From Prevotella corporis DSM 18810 = JCM 8529 (GTDB lineage: Bacteria > Bacteroidota > Bacteroidia > Bacteroidales > Bacteroidaceae), in contig NZ_KE387157.1 in assembly GCF_000430525.1 (NCBI RefSeq), forward strand, positions 62,538 through 126,537: a DNA stretch of 64,000 bases, written 5' to 3'. This document shows, in pieces, positions 44,781 through 53,421 of this stretch. The position numbers and the translations under genes were made by a program. The notes under the pieces were generated by a model. The model was not told where the DNA came from and did not search any database. It saw only the letters and a program-made list of their open reading frames with translations. Positions within the stretch are counted from its first letter, which is position 1. Each line of letters begins with the position of its first letter.

Positions 44781-45815
44781 ATGAAACGTCACTATATCAT
44801 TCTATCAGCAGCCCTCGCAACGACAATGGGACTTACATCGTGCGGAACAATGTACCTTGAAGGGGGCGGATCAGCACCTATCTACTCTTCAAGCACAGTC
44901 TATGATGCTGGCTACGGCGTCGGTTACGATGCGAACTACGGTTATCCGGGAATAGCTTACGAGGATGCACGGCAACAGGCATACTTCCTTTCGGACAAAA
45001 TGGCCTACGAACTCGGACTCTCCGACGCACAATTCGAGGCCATCTATGAGATAAACCTCGACTATTTGCTCAACATGCGGGGCGAAAGCTCAATCTACGG
45101 CGACTACTGGGCTCGACGAAACAGCGACATTTTCTATGTGCTTAATGCAAGCCAGTACAATTATTTCGTGAACATAGACTATTTCTATCGTCCGATTTAC
45201 TGGTACGACAACAGCTTTGCGTTCAGCGTTTACGACCGATACAACAACCCACGCTACTACTACCGCTCACGCCCCGTCTATTACGACACCTACCGTGGCG
45301 GTCGCAACCGTCACCGTAACAGCTACTATGCTGGACGATTTGGCGAGCGTAGGGGACAACCCGTGGTGACAAACCGTGGCAGAAGCTGGGGAAACGGCAG
45401 CAGGCGCAACGTGGTGAAGACGCCTGTCAACGGCAACAACAACGGACGGCGCACCTATGGCAACCAGAAGAGAAGCTCATTCGACAACAGTCGCTCTTTC
45501 GGAAATGCCAATGACAACACCAACCGTAAGCCTGTCACCGTTCGTCCTGGACAACGCATACAGCCGAGCAACAGCGACAGCCGGTTCGGAGGTTCAAGAG
45601 GCGGAACGGTGAACCGACCGACGACTACGACAACGACGACCAATCGTCCGAAGAACAACAACAATAACTCGACGTTCGGTGCCGGAACGACTCGTCCATC
45701 CACAAACAGAACGGGCAGCAACAGCTCATTCGGCAACGGTACCACAAGAACCACCACGCCACAGCCAAGACCATCGACGCCAAAGAACAACGGTAGCTTC
45801 GGCGGACACAGATAA
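44781..45815 (+). CDS. Asn/Arg/Thr-rich lipoprotein of unknown function
   Basis: 344 residues. The signal MKRHYIILSAALATTMGLTSC gives a lipobox with Cys21. Residues about 45-170 are Tyr-rich and may fold (ARQQAYFLSDKMAYELGLSDAQFEAIYEINLDYLL). The C-terminal 170 residues are low-complexity, with Asn/Arg/Gly/Ser/Thr runs (TTTTTTTNRPKNNNNN) and a recurring SFGN/TFGAGTTR/SFGGHR motif. Probably outer-membrane-anchored and surface or periplasm facing. It has no Cys besides the lipidated one. It is followed 27 nt later by an unknown gene. Confidence 0.65.
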   Translation: MKRHYIILSAALATTMGLTSCGTMYLEGGGSAPIYSSSTVYDAGYGVGYDANYGYPGIAYEDARQQAYFLSDKMAYELGLSDAQFEAIYEINLDYLLNMRGESSIYGDYWARRNSDIFYVLNASQYNYFVNIDYFYRPIYWYDNSFAFSVYDRYNNPRYYYRSRPVYYDTYRGGRNRHRNSYYAGRFGERRGQPVVTNRGRSWGNGSRRNVVKTPVNGNNNGRRTYGNQKRSSFDNSRSFGNANDNTNRKPVTVRPGQRIQPSNSDSRFGGSRGGTVNRPTTTTTTTNRPKNNNNNSTFGAGTTRPSTNRTGSNSSFGNGTTRTTTPQPRPSTPKNNGSFGGHR

Positions 45816-45842
45816 GAAGATAAACATAGCGAAACAAAGACA

Positions 45843-46553
45843 ATGCGATTAACAACCATCAGCCGGTTCAAGGTGGTGGCAGCCATGTGCAAAGGATTCT
45901 TCAACGGATTCATATCGGGACAGATTGATGCACGGATGCCTGGCAAAACCAACCCTGAGCCACGAGAGATAAAACAGATAACAGCCGACAACTATAACAC
46001 GTTGTCGGCTCATTTTGTGAACGTACTTTTTCCGATTCTCATCCGTCTGAACTATGACGACGCCGAAGCCGTTGCCGAAGACATGCGCAAACGGCGGTTC
46101 TCCGACTCGACATCGCCGAAGATTCTGCTGCGCTATGCCTGCGGATCGAGGCCTCTCTACGATGCTCTGACAGGCGAATACAGGCGGCAAATGGGGTCGT
46201 TGCTCAACGGACGGCTGCAACCTGTGTCGGCTTTCTTCGCCGAATACGATCGGGGTGACGGGCCGACAGACGAGATTCCCGTTGCGTTAGCCATCCGATC
46301 GGTGGTGAGAACCCTGATGCAGGCCTATGCCAGCGGACTGACGGCTGGCCGTTCGGAACTTCAGGCTCTCCACCAGACCACCGTTTACAGGCTGATGCTT
46401 CACGGAATGGTGGCCTTGCTTCACGACGAGCCTGTAGAGATTGAGGGAGACAACCTTGAGATGATATTCAGGCGCGTGGCAATGAACTCCGACAACTTTG
46501 AAACGCTCATGAACGAAATGAGCATGGCTCACCAAGACTTGTCGATGCTCTGA
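45843..46553 (+). CDS. Conserved-looking hypothetical protein
   Basis: 236 residues, predicted all-helical and soluble, with hydrophobic patches (YNTLSAHFVNVLFPILIRLNYDDAEAVAEDM; IPVALAIRSVVRTLMQAYASGL). No signal peptide. The ATG is 27 nt after the lipoprotein stop and the gene is followed by another unknown on the same strand, so an operon of three is likely. I recognise no family. Confidence 0.6.
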   Translation: MRLTTISRFKVVAAMCKGFFNGFISGQIDARMPGKTNPEPREIKQITADNYNTLSAHFVNVLFPILIRLNYDDAEAVAEDMRKRRFSDSTSPKILLRYACGSRPLYDALTGEYRRQMGSLLNGRLQPVSAFFAEYDRGDGPTDEIPVALAIRSVVRTLMQAYASGLTAGRSELQALHQTTVYRLMLHGMVALLHDEPVEIEGDNLEMIFRRVAMNSDNFETLMNEMSMAHQDLSML

Positions 46554-46637
46554 CTGAACATCGTGCGACGGCTCACCGAACGGAGGGGACGACGGACAAA
46601 AACGCATCTGACAACTCACACATGAAAGAATAAAAGC

Positions 46638-47009
46638 ATGGGAAGAAATAAATTTTCGGAAAAGGAAATACAAGAGATAGCGAAGTTGCTGCGACGCAAA
46701 AGTTCTGCCAACCGCTATCAGCAGAAGCTCATCCGCCACGACTTACGGGTGGATTACGAATTCAACATATCCGATTTCAATGAGCCGGGCAAGGCTTTTG
46801 GCGATGTGGAACTGCACGAGGCGGTAGCCCGTGGCGCAATAGAGATTCTCGACGAGGCGACCATTGCCGACATGAAAGCCAAGCGGGCGCGCGACAAGGC
46901 ACGTGACGCGGCAGCCAGAGAGAAAGAGGCCATCGACAAGGGCGAGGCCACCGACTGGAAAGAAGCCATGAAAGAGTGGAAGAAGTGGGAGGACTCGGCG
47001 GCTGAATAA
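46638..47009 (+). CDS. Hypothetical charged helical protein
   Basis: 123 residues. The N-terminus is basic (GRNKFSEKEIQEIAKLLRRKSSANRYQQKLIRHDLR), then an acidic middle, and a long Ala/Lys/Glu-rich single helix (KAKRARDKARDAAAREKEAID) ending with Trp residues (DWKEAMKEWKKWED). The basic front end suggests nucleic-acid or protein binding. The function is not known. It ends the three-gene run that starts with the Asn-rich lipoprotein. Confidence 0.6.
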   Translation: MGRNKFSEKEIQEIAKLLRRKSSANRYQQKLIRHDLRVDYEFNISDFNEPGKAFGDVELHEAVARGAIEILDEATIADMKAKRARDKARDAAAREKEAIDKGEATDWKEAMKEWKKWEDSAAE

Positions 47010-47090
47010 GTCCCAAATAACATCCAATATCCATCGTTTAAACTCATAGATACAAGCCTCTGATTATCAACATGATAGGGATTTGTTTTT

Positions 47091-47157
47091 AAAAGGTGAG
47101 CTTTCGCATGCCAAAAGGTGAGCTATGACCGTGCAAAAGGTGACCTTTTGCATGGCC
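47091..47157. repeat. 22-bp repeat array D
   Basis: Three consecutive units starting at 47091, 47113 and 47135, each AAAAGGTGA followed by a variable half and then the next unit, with exact 22-bp spacing. The gap 47010-47455 otherwise holds only the promoter of the next gene. Confidence 0.88.
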
Positions 47158-47424
47158 GTTGATGAGCGAACGGAAACCGACGGTGAATTTTCATCGCCAA
47201 TCTGTCATTAGTTGCACGTTCACGATTGGATGATAACAATATGGTTCACAGTCTTGTAGCATTCGTCTGTAGGCCGTTTCCCAGTCGTTCCCTCTTGGAA
47301 GAACGACAAAGATCTGTCCGTCAGTCAGATAAAACCACTAAAGGCACTCATGACCCGTTAAGGTTTATTTAACAAGAGATGCGATAAAGAAGGAATTTAT
47401 TTAGGTGGTTATCGAAAAAAGTCA

Positions 47425-47432
47425 TAACTTTG
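47425..47432 (+). promoter_or_regulatory. -7 box for the DUF6198-like gene
   Basis: TAACTTTG 24 nt before the ATG at 47456. It lies inside the longer frame from 47405, which supports the later start. Confidence 0.55.
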
Positions 47433-47455
47433 CACCCAGTTTTTCAACATCAATC

Positions 47456-48202
47456 ATGAGCAGAGAATACAGAAGCAGACGGGAATGGACCCGTCGCTAC
47501 ATCAGTTTCGTTTTTATTCTTTTTATCATCGCATTCGGAACATCGCTCTCTATCAGGGCCAATCTGGGTTCGTCGCCCATCTCTGCTCCGCCCTACGTGC
47601 TGTCGTTAGTACCTGGAATGCCACTGACAATGGGCCAGTTGACCATCTGCATGCACGTGTTTTTCATCACTACACAGATAGTTTTGCTCCGCAAAGACTA
47701 CGACAAGTTGCAGTTGACACAGATTCTCGTCAGCTTTCTCTTCGGATTCTATACCGACCTGACCATGTGGATGACAAGTTTCCTGCAAGTTCCCTTCACC
47801 ATGAACCCCCTCATCGGCTATCCGCTCCGACTGGCCGAGCTGCTATTGGGCGGCGGACTGCTTGCTTTCGGAATCGCTTGCGAAGTGCGCTGCGACTCGT
47901 TGATGCTCGCCGGCGAGGGATTTCCACTCGCAATCGCTCAGTTCCTCAAGAAAGAGTTCGGCAAAGTTAAGATTTGCTCCGACACAAGTCTTGTCACCAT
48001 CGGCGTTGTCTTCATGTTCGTGTTCTTTGGCTTCTGGGACTGGAAGCTAATCGGCATCGGCACGCTGATTTCGATGTTCTATGTGGGCTTCATGGTGCGG
48101 TTCTTCGCCCGACACATCTCATGGATCGACTACATTTTCATTCCTCATAGCGACAATTTGGCTTTGCAACGCCAACACGTTTACAAAGCCGATAAGCGGT
48201 AA
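47456..48202 (+). CDS. DUF6198/YczE-like integral membrane protein
   Basis: 248 residues, six predicted transmembrane helices. The first helix region (IIAFGTSLSIRANLGSSPISAPPYVLS) and GGGLLAFGIACEVRCDSLMLAGEGFPLAIAQ resemble the YczE/YitT-type membrane proteins annotated as DUF6198. It is an inner-membrane protein; its substrate is unknown. The start at 47456 is chosen from the promoter position. Confidence 0.7.
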   Translation: MSREYRSRREWTRRYISFVFILFIIAFGTSLSIRANLGSSPISAPPYVLSLVPGMPLTMGQLTICMHVFFITTQIVLLRKDYDKLQLTQILVSFLFGFYTDLTMWMTSFLQVPFTMNPLIGYPLRLAELLLGGGLLAFGIACEVRCDSLMLAGEGFPLAIAQFLKKEFGKVKICSDTSLVTIGVVFMFVFFGFWDWKLIGIGTLISMFYVGFMVRFFARHISWIDYIFIPHSDNLALQRQHVYKADKR

Positions 48203-48213
48203 CACTTTGTTTT

Positions 48214-48666
48214 TCAAGCAATAAGCCCGACTCCCCAGAGCAAGACGGCATAGCGCAGGATCTTCCCGAATGAGATACTGAAGATGCTGATGGGCAGATT
48301 GGCGCGCGTTAGCCCAAGCACGATGGTGATGGCGCTACCGATGATGGGGAGAAAGGCGAAGAATCCCATCCACGCACCTCGTCCGGCCATGAACCGTCGG
48401 GCCTTGTCGAGCGACTCCTGCTTAACATGCAGGTATCGTTCAATCCATTCAAGGTTGCCAAGACGTCCCACTCCGTAGTTGAACATCGAGCCGAGGATAT
48501 TGCCGATGCTGCCATAAACGACGAGCGGAGTGGGGTGGAGTCCGCCCGCCAGCAAACCGAGCATGACCGCCTCGCTGCTGAAAGGGAAGAAACTGCCTGC
48601 CAAAAAGGCGGCTATCAGCATTCCCCAATAACCGTAATCTAAAAGAAAATGGGTGATGATGTCCAT
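48214..48666 (-). CDS. YqaA family membrane protein (SNARE-associated/VTT-like)
   Basis: 150 residues with four hydrophobic segments, smaller than DedA. YGYWGMLIAAFLAGSFFPFSSEAVMLGLLAGG and GSIGNILGSMFNYGVGRLG followed by GAWMGFFAFLPIIGSAITIVLG are the signature of YqaA/DedA-type proteins, which act on lipids or undecaprenyl phosphate in relatives. The start lies inside the 3' end of the upstream membrane-protein gene (28-bp overlap), so the pair is cotranscribed and coupled. Confidence 0.82.
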   Translation of the reverse strand: MDIITHFLLDYGYWGMLIAAFLAGSFFPFSSEAVMLGLLAGGLHPTPLVVYGSIGNILGSMFNYGVGRLGNLEWIERYLHVKQESLDKARRFMAGRGAWMGFFAFLPIIGSAITIVLGLTRANLPISIFSISFGKILRYAVLLWGVGLIA

Positions 48667-49583
48667 AGGTTGAAAAGCAAAATGGCAATGGTTCCGAGGC
48701 CCAACACTTTGAAAGTGAGGTTACTCCATTTGGTATAGGTGAGTGCGAGGAAATGTCCGATGATGGGAGAGGTCGTCACGGTGATGATGCCCAGTAAGGG
48801 CTCATAGTGTTGGGGCTGAACGATTAGGAAAGCAATGGCCATCCAATCGACGTTGATAAGAAAATTATAAAGCAGCCGTGTACGGATACTGTCACTGCGT
48901 TTCTGCCGTACACAATGCACCGTACCAATGGCAGCGCAGACGATTAACCAGACTACAGTGATGATTTGATTAAGGGAAAGAATCTTATAGTCAAGCACTT
49001 GTCCGAATTGTCCAAGCGACTGAAAATGGCTGATGACCCTTTCTGGCTGGTTTGTCCAGATGAAATAGCCTATTAGAACAAGGTGGGGGAATACAATGCC
49101 GAAGAGTGAGGAAACGAAACTGCGAAGGCTCATCGCCAGAAGGTTCTTGCCGACCATCAGCCACAGAAGTGGCACGAAGTAAAGCGTCTGCACCCACACG
49201 ACGCTGCTGCACCCCACACATAGGAAAGCATAGAAAATCCATCCCGGAGAACGGTTGTCTTGATAGCATCGGAAAGAGCAGGTGTAGAAACCGACGGTGC
49301 AAAGCACCACGATGGCCGCACGAAGATGGACGAAATGATACATGGCCATCGTTGCCAACAGTAGGAATGTGCACGAGATGATGCGGCTATAGATGCGGAT
49401 GAGTGCATTCGCATTGTTCAGTTCCATCATCAAATAGGTGGAGAAAACCACACAGAGGAGCGAGGGTATCACCGAGATGTCGGTCAGACAGGCCATGACC
49501 CAAATGGAAATAGCCAACGGCGCTATGACAGGCAGCGACCATCGGCTTTCTGAAATCTTGTTTTGTATGCGCTTTCTTTGCAT
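48639..49583 (-). CDS. Polytopic membrane protein of unknown function
   Basis: 314 residues from the ATG at 49583, with about nine transmembrane helices separated by short loops; the N-terminal 18 residues are basic. It resembles DUF6427-type membrane proteins of Bacteroidota in layout, but I cannot confirm the family. It overlaps the YqaA-like gene by 28 bp. No catalytic motif is visible. Confidence 0.6.
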   Translation of the reverse strand: MQRKRIQNKISESRWSLPVIAPLAISIWVMACLTDISVIPSLLCVVFSTYLMMELNNANALIRIYSRIISCTFLLLATMAMYHFVHLRAAIVVLCTVGFYTCSFRCYQDNRSPGWIFYAFLCVGCSSVVWVQTLYFVPLLWLMVGKNLLAMSLRSFVSSLFGIVFPHLVLIGYFIWTNQPERVISHFQSLGQFGQVLDYKILSLNQIITVVWLIVCAAIGTVHCVRQKRSDSIRTRLLYNFLINVDWMAIAFLIVQPQHYEPLLGIITVTTSPIIGHFLALTYTKWSNLTFKVLGLGTIAILLFNLWTSSPIFF

Positions 49584-49649
49584 AATCACTCGCACCCGGC
49601 TGACCAAAAGCCAGGTAAAAACGTAGGGATGGGTGGGCGTTGGCTCATC

Positions 49650-50918
49650 CTAAAGGTCTTGTCCGATGTCCCTACGATAGTATTTGTCCTGAAATTCAAT
49701 CTTCGCAGCTTCGGTAAAACTCTTCCGAAGTGCCTCTTCCTTGTCCTTTCCGTACGACGAAACCGCTATGACACGTCCGCCACTGGTCACAATCGAACCA
49801 TCTTTCACGACCGTTCCGCTGTGGAATACAACGGAATCCTCAACCTTTTCAAGGCCCGAAATCTCATAACCTTTGACGTATTTCTCAGGATATCCGCCAC
49901 TGACAAGCATCACACAGACTGCCGCACGCTCGTCGAACGCAATCGGTCGCTGGTCGAGGTCGCCTTGATCGACACCTTCAAACAGGTCAACGATGTCGCT
50001 CTTGAGACGGAGCATCACGCTTTCGGTCTCCGGATCGCCCATGCGGCAGTTGTATTCGATGACCATCGGATCGCCGTCAACATTGATTAATCCGAAGAAG
50101 ATGAAGCCCTTATAGTCTATTCGCTCCGTCTTCAGTCCCTCAACGGTAGGACGGATGATGCGATTCTCCACTTTCTGCATCCACTCCGCTGTGGCAAAGG
50201 GAACCGGACTGACACTGCCCATTCCACCGGTGTTGAGCCCCGTGTCGTGCTCGCCGATGCGTTTGTAGTCCTTTGCTTCGGGGAGGATTTTGTAGTGCTC
50301 GCCATCGGTGAGCACAAAGACGGAGCATTCGATGCCGGAGAGGAACTCTTCGACCACCACTCTTGCGGAAGCGTTACCGAACAGGCCACCCAACATTTCG
50401 CGCAACTCCTTCTTCGCCTCTTCGAGAGTTGGCAGAATAAGCACCCCTTTGCCAGCTGCGAGTCCGTCGGCCTTCAGCACATAGGGCGCTTTGAGGGTCT
50501 CTAAGAATGCCAGACCTTCGGCAAGACTCTTGCTATCAAAGGTTTTGTAGGCGGCTGTGGGGATATGGTGTCGCTGCATGAAAGCCTTGGCGAAATCTTT
50601 GCTGCCCTCCAGTACGGCACCGGCTTTCGATGGCCCGATGATGGCAATCCTCTCGGTGCGCGAATCGTCCTTGAACGTGTCGTAAATGCCATTCACCAGT
50701 GGGTCTTCAGGGCCTACTACCACCATGTCAATTTGCCTTTCAATGGCAAAGTCTTTCAGTTTGTCGAATTCGTTGACGCCGATAGCAACGTTCTCGCCAC
50801 AGTTTTCTGTGCCTGCATTGCCTGGTGCGATGTACAGTTTCTCACATTTCTTGCTTTGAGCAATCTTCCATGCGAGGGCGTGTTCTCTGCCGCCGCTTCC
50901 AAGAAGTAGTATTTTCAT
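49650..50918 (-). CDS. purD: Phosphoribosylamine--glycine ligase
   Basis: 422 residues from the ATG at 50918 ([18 protein letters not shown]); the longer frame adds 12 unlikely residues. PurD is the second step of purine synthesis, joining glycine to phosphoribosylamine with ATP. The N-terminal GSGGREHA, the ATP-grasp core with [11 protein letters not shown] and [11 protein letters not shown], and [24 protein letters not shown] are all present. It is cytoplasmic and follows a DPP-IV-type peptidase gene separated by a repeat array. Confidence 0.97.
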   Translation of the reverse strand: MKILLLGSGGREHALAWKIAQSKKCEKLYIAPGNAGTENCGENVAIGVNEFDKLKDFAIERQIDMVVVGPEDPLVNGIYDTFKDDSRTERIAIIGPSKAGAVLEGSKDFAKAFMQRHHIPTAAYKTFDSKSLAEGLAFLETLKAPYVLKADGLAAGKGVLILPTLEEAKKELREMLGGLFGNASARVVVEEFLSGIECSVFVLTDGEHYKILPEAKDYKRIGEHDTGLNTGGMGSVSPVPFATAEWMQKVENRIIRPTVEGLKTERIDYKGFIFFGLINVDGDPMVIEYNCRMGDPETESVMLRLKSDIVDLFEGVDQGDLDQRPIAFDERAAVCVMLVSGGYPEKYVKGYEISGLEKVEDSVVFHSGTVVKDGSIVTSGGRVIAVSSYGKDKEEALRKSFTEAAKIEFQDKYYRRDIGQDL

Positions 50919-51076
50919 AAGTCGTTGACCACTGTTCAGCTGACCGTTGTTCAATGGCTGGCTGATGGTTGGTGGTTTATTGGTTGTTATTATATGATGA
51001 TTCTGCGCACAAGTGATGACGGGTGAGGCAATTATTTTGCAGCCTCCAACTGTCCTCCGCTCCTATATCATGAACC

Positions 51077-51208
51077 AAGCGGTCAGCTCTCGCCATCCCG
51101 TTGTTCACCTATCATGAAGTAAAAGGTCAGCTTTTACCATCCCATAGGTCACCTATTATGAAGTAAAAGGTAAGCTTTCACCATCCCGTTGGTCATCTAT
51201 CGCACAAC
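51077..51208. repeat. 22-bp repeat array E with 44-bp higher-order unit
   Basis: Three consecutive 44-bp units (51077, 51121, 51165), each made of two 22-bp halves: a GGTSAGCT half followed by a GGTCACCT-like half, with linkers ACCATCCC and TATGAAGT. It occupies the space between purD and the S9 peptidase gene and ends almost at the peptidase stop codon. Confidence 0.88.
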
Positions 51209-51210
51209 GA

Positions 51211-53421
51211 TTACTGAATGGGCTTCAGGTAATCCTCGAAATATTGCGTAATTCTTTCATGCAAATGGACACTCTGATGTCCGCGCATATTGTGCGGTTC
51301 GCCAGGATAGACGAAGAAATCGGGCTGTGTTCCGGCACCGATGCAGGCCTTCAGGAAAGTGAAACAGTGCTGAGGCAGCACGACAGGGTCGTTAAGGCCC
51401 TGAATGATCTGAAGTTTGCCTTTCAGGTCCTTGGCTTTGGCGAGAAGAGAGGTCTGCCGATAGCCCTCAGGGTTGGTCTGTGGCGTGTCCATATATCGTT
51501 CGCCGTACATAGCTTCATACCATTTCCAGTCGATTACGGGACCTCCGGCCACTCCGACCTTGAACGTTTCGGGGTAGTTGGTTATCAAAGAGATGGTCAT
51601 AAAGCCACCAAACGACCAGCCGTGGACGCCGATTCGGTTTGCATCGACATAGGGGAGCGACTTCAGATACTTAACTCCTTCCATCTGATCCTTCATCTCC
51701 ACCTGGCCCAAATATCTGAAAGTAGCCTGTTCAAACTCCTTTCCGCGGTTCTCACTGCCGCGGTTATCGATGATAAACAGTAAGTAACCTTTCTGCGCCA
51801 TGTATGTTTCCCACGAGCGAGAGCCGTAGTGCCAGCTTGCGTCAACGTTGTGAGCGTGTGGCCCTCCATAGACATAGACTACTGTTGGGTATTTCTTGGT
51901 TGGGTCGAAGCCTATCGGTTTGACCATTCTCCAATAGAGATCGGTGGTTCCGTCGGCAGCCTTCACCGTTCCGCTGGTGTATTCTGGCACGTTGTAACCT
52001 TTCCATGGGTCGGCTGCCGTGAGCCAATTGTAGCGTGATGGCTTGCCCGTCGTAGCTGTAAGGTCGATCTTCCGTGGCACATCGGGTTCGGAATAGGTAT
52101 CAACAAGGTAGCTACCGCTCGCACTCAGGTTGCCATAGTGGTATCCTTTGCCATTGTCGAGCAGTGTGCGCTTACCGTTGGAGACGCTGACGCTCCACAA
52201 ATTGCGTTGGATGGGTGAGCACTCGTTCGACGCATAGATAATGGTCTTCTGCTTGGAGTTGAAGCCCAGCACTTCCATCACTACCCATTTGCCACTCGTG
52301 AGCTGCTTGATTTTCTTTCCGTCCTTGGTGCAAAGGTAGATGTGGTTGTAGCCATCTTTCTGCGATTGCATGATGAACCGGTTGCCATCCCATGGCAAAA
52401 ACAGGATAGGATGGGTGGGTTCGACGTATTTTTCGTCAGTTTCGTGATAAAGTTCGGCTATCTTCCGTCCTGTGGCAGCTTCGTATGACACGAGCTTACA
52501 GTCGTTTTGGTCGCGGTTGAGCTCAAACATGTAGATGGTTTTGCTGTCGGGACTCCAGGCGATGTTAGTGAAATAGCGGTCGGTCGGGTCGCCTGCGTCG
52601 AGATAAACGGTCTGCCCCGACTTGAGATCATAGACGCCTACCGTCACCTTGTGCGATGTCTCGCCCGCCATGGGATACTTCGTCGGTTCTGGTGTGGCGA
52701 TGCGCGATTCGCCCTTTTTGGGCGTCCAGTCAACCTCTTGAATATTGATCAGGGGGAAGTCGGTCACCATACTTTGATCCATTCTGTAGAAAGCGAGCCG
52801 CTCACCTGAAGGACTCCAGTACAATCCGCCACTGATGCCGAACTCATCGCGATGAACTGCCTGTCCATAGACGATGTTTCGCGATCCGTCGGTGGTCAGT
52901 TGCTTTGTATTTCCTTTGCTGTCAGCTACATATAGCTGATTGTCGAGCACGTAGGCCGTAGCTCCCGACACTTTGTTCCAATCCCTTGCCTGTGTATTCT
53001 GTATGCGATTCCAGCGCTTTTCGAGTTGCTTGGTCTTGAAATTGACGAGCATATTCTCACGTCCGTTCATCACCAGCACGCAAGGCCTGTCTGCAAAGGG
53101 GAAGGATGCTGAGTAAAGGTGGCGTACTTTCTCAGCCGACTCTTTGAGACCAGCCCACGAATTGATGTCGGCGAGGGTGAAAAGCTGTTCCTCCTTGCCG
53201 TTTTTCGGGTCAACTTTCGCACAGTATTCCGATTCCGTGCGTATGAGTTGGTCGCCCCACCAAGCTGTGTATCGGCTTTCGGGACGCATGTTGTGATAGT
53301 TTTTACCTCCGAAATTCAAGTCTTCCAGTGTAAATGTCTTCTGTGCCATGATGGTTGTCGGAGTGGTAATGCCCATGAGACCAGCCAGTCCCACGAGGCA
53401 TAATAATGTTTTAGTCTTCAT
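51211..53421 (-). CDS. S9 family peptidase, dipeptidyl peptidase IV type
   Basis: 736 residues from the ATG at 53421, which gives a signal peptide MKTKTLLCLVGLAGLMGITT; the 103 residues upstream in the same frame are the shadow of the methyltransferase tail. It has an N-terminal beta-propeller (many WSPDSK/WSPSGE blades) and a C-terminal alpha/beta hydrolase with Ser603 in GWSFGGFM, Asp678 in NDPVV and His710 in EPHNMRG. Periplasmic DPP-IV homologues (as in Porphyromonas and Prevotella) clip X-Pro/X-Ala dipeptides from host peptides. The start overlaps the methyltransferase stop. Confidence 0.92.
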   Translation of the reverse strand: MKTKTLLCLVGLAGLMGITTPTTIMAQKTFTLEDLNFGGKNYHNMRPESRYTAWWGDQLIRTESEYCAKVDPKNGKEEQLFTLADINSWAGLKESAEKVRHLYSASFPFADRPCVLVMNGRENMLVNFKTKQLEKRWNRIQNTQARDWNKVSGATAYVLDNQLYVADSKGNTKQLTTDGSRNIVYGQAVHRDEFGISGGLYWSPSGERLAFYRMDQSMVTDFPLINIQEVDWTPKKGESRIATPEPTKYPMAGETSHKVTVGVYDLKSGQTVYLDAGDPTDRYFTNIAWSPDSKTIYMFELNRDQNDCKLVSYEAATGRKIAELYHETDEKYVEPTHPILFLPWDGNRFIMQSQKDGYNHIYLCTKDGKKIKQLTSGKWVVMEVLGFNSKQKTIIYASNECSPIQRNLWSVSVSNGKRTLLDNGKGYHYGNLSASGSYLVDTYSEPDVPRKIDLTATTGKPSRYNWLTAADPWKGYNVPEYTSGTVKAADGTTDLYWRMVKPIGFDPTKKYPTVVYVYGGPHAHNVDASWHYGSRSWETYMAQKGYLLFIIDNRGSENRGKEFEQATFRYLGQVEMKDQMEGVKYLKSLPYVDANRIGVHGWSFGGFMTISLITNYPETFKVGVAGGPVIDWKWYEAMYGERYMDTPQTNPEGYRQTSLLAKAKDLKGKLQIIQGLNDPVVLPQHCFTFLKACIGAGTQPDFFVYPGEPHNMRGHQSVHLHERITQYFEDYLKPIQ

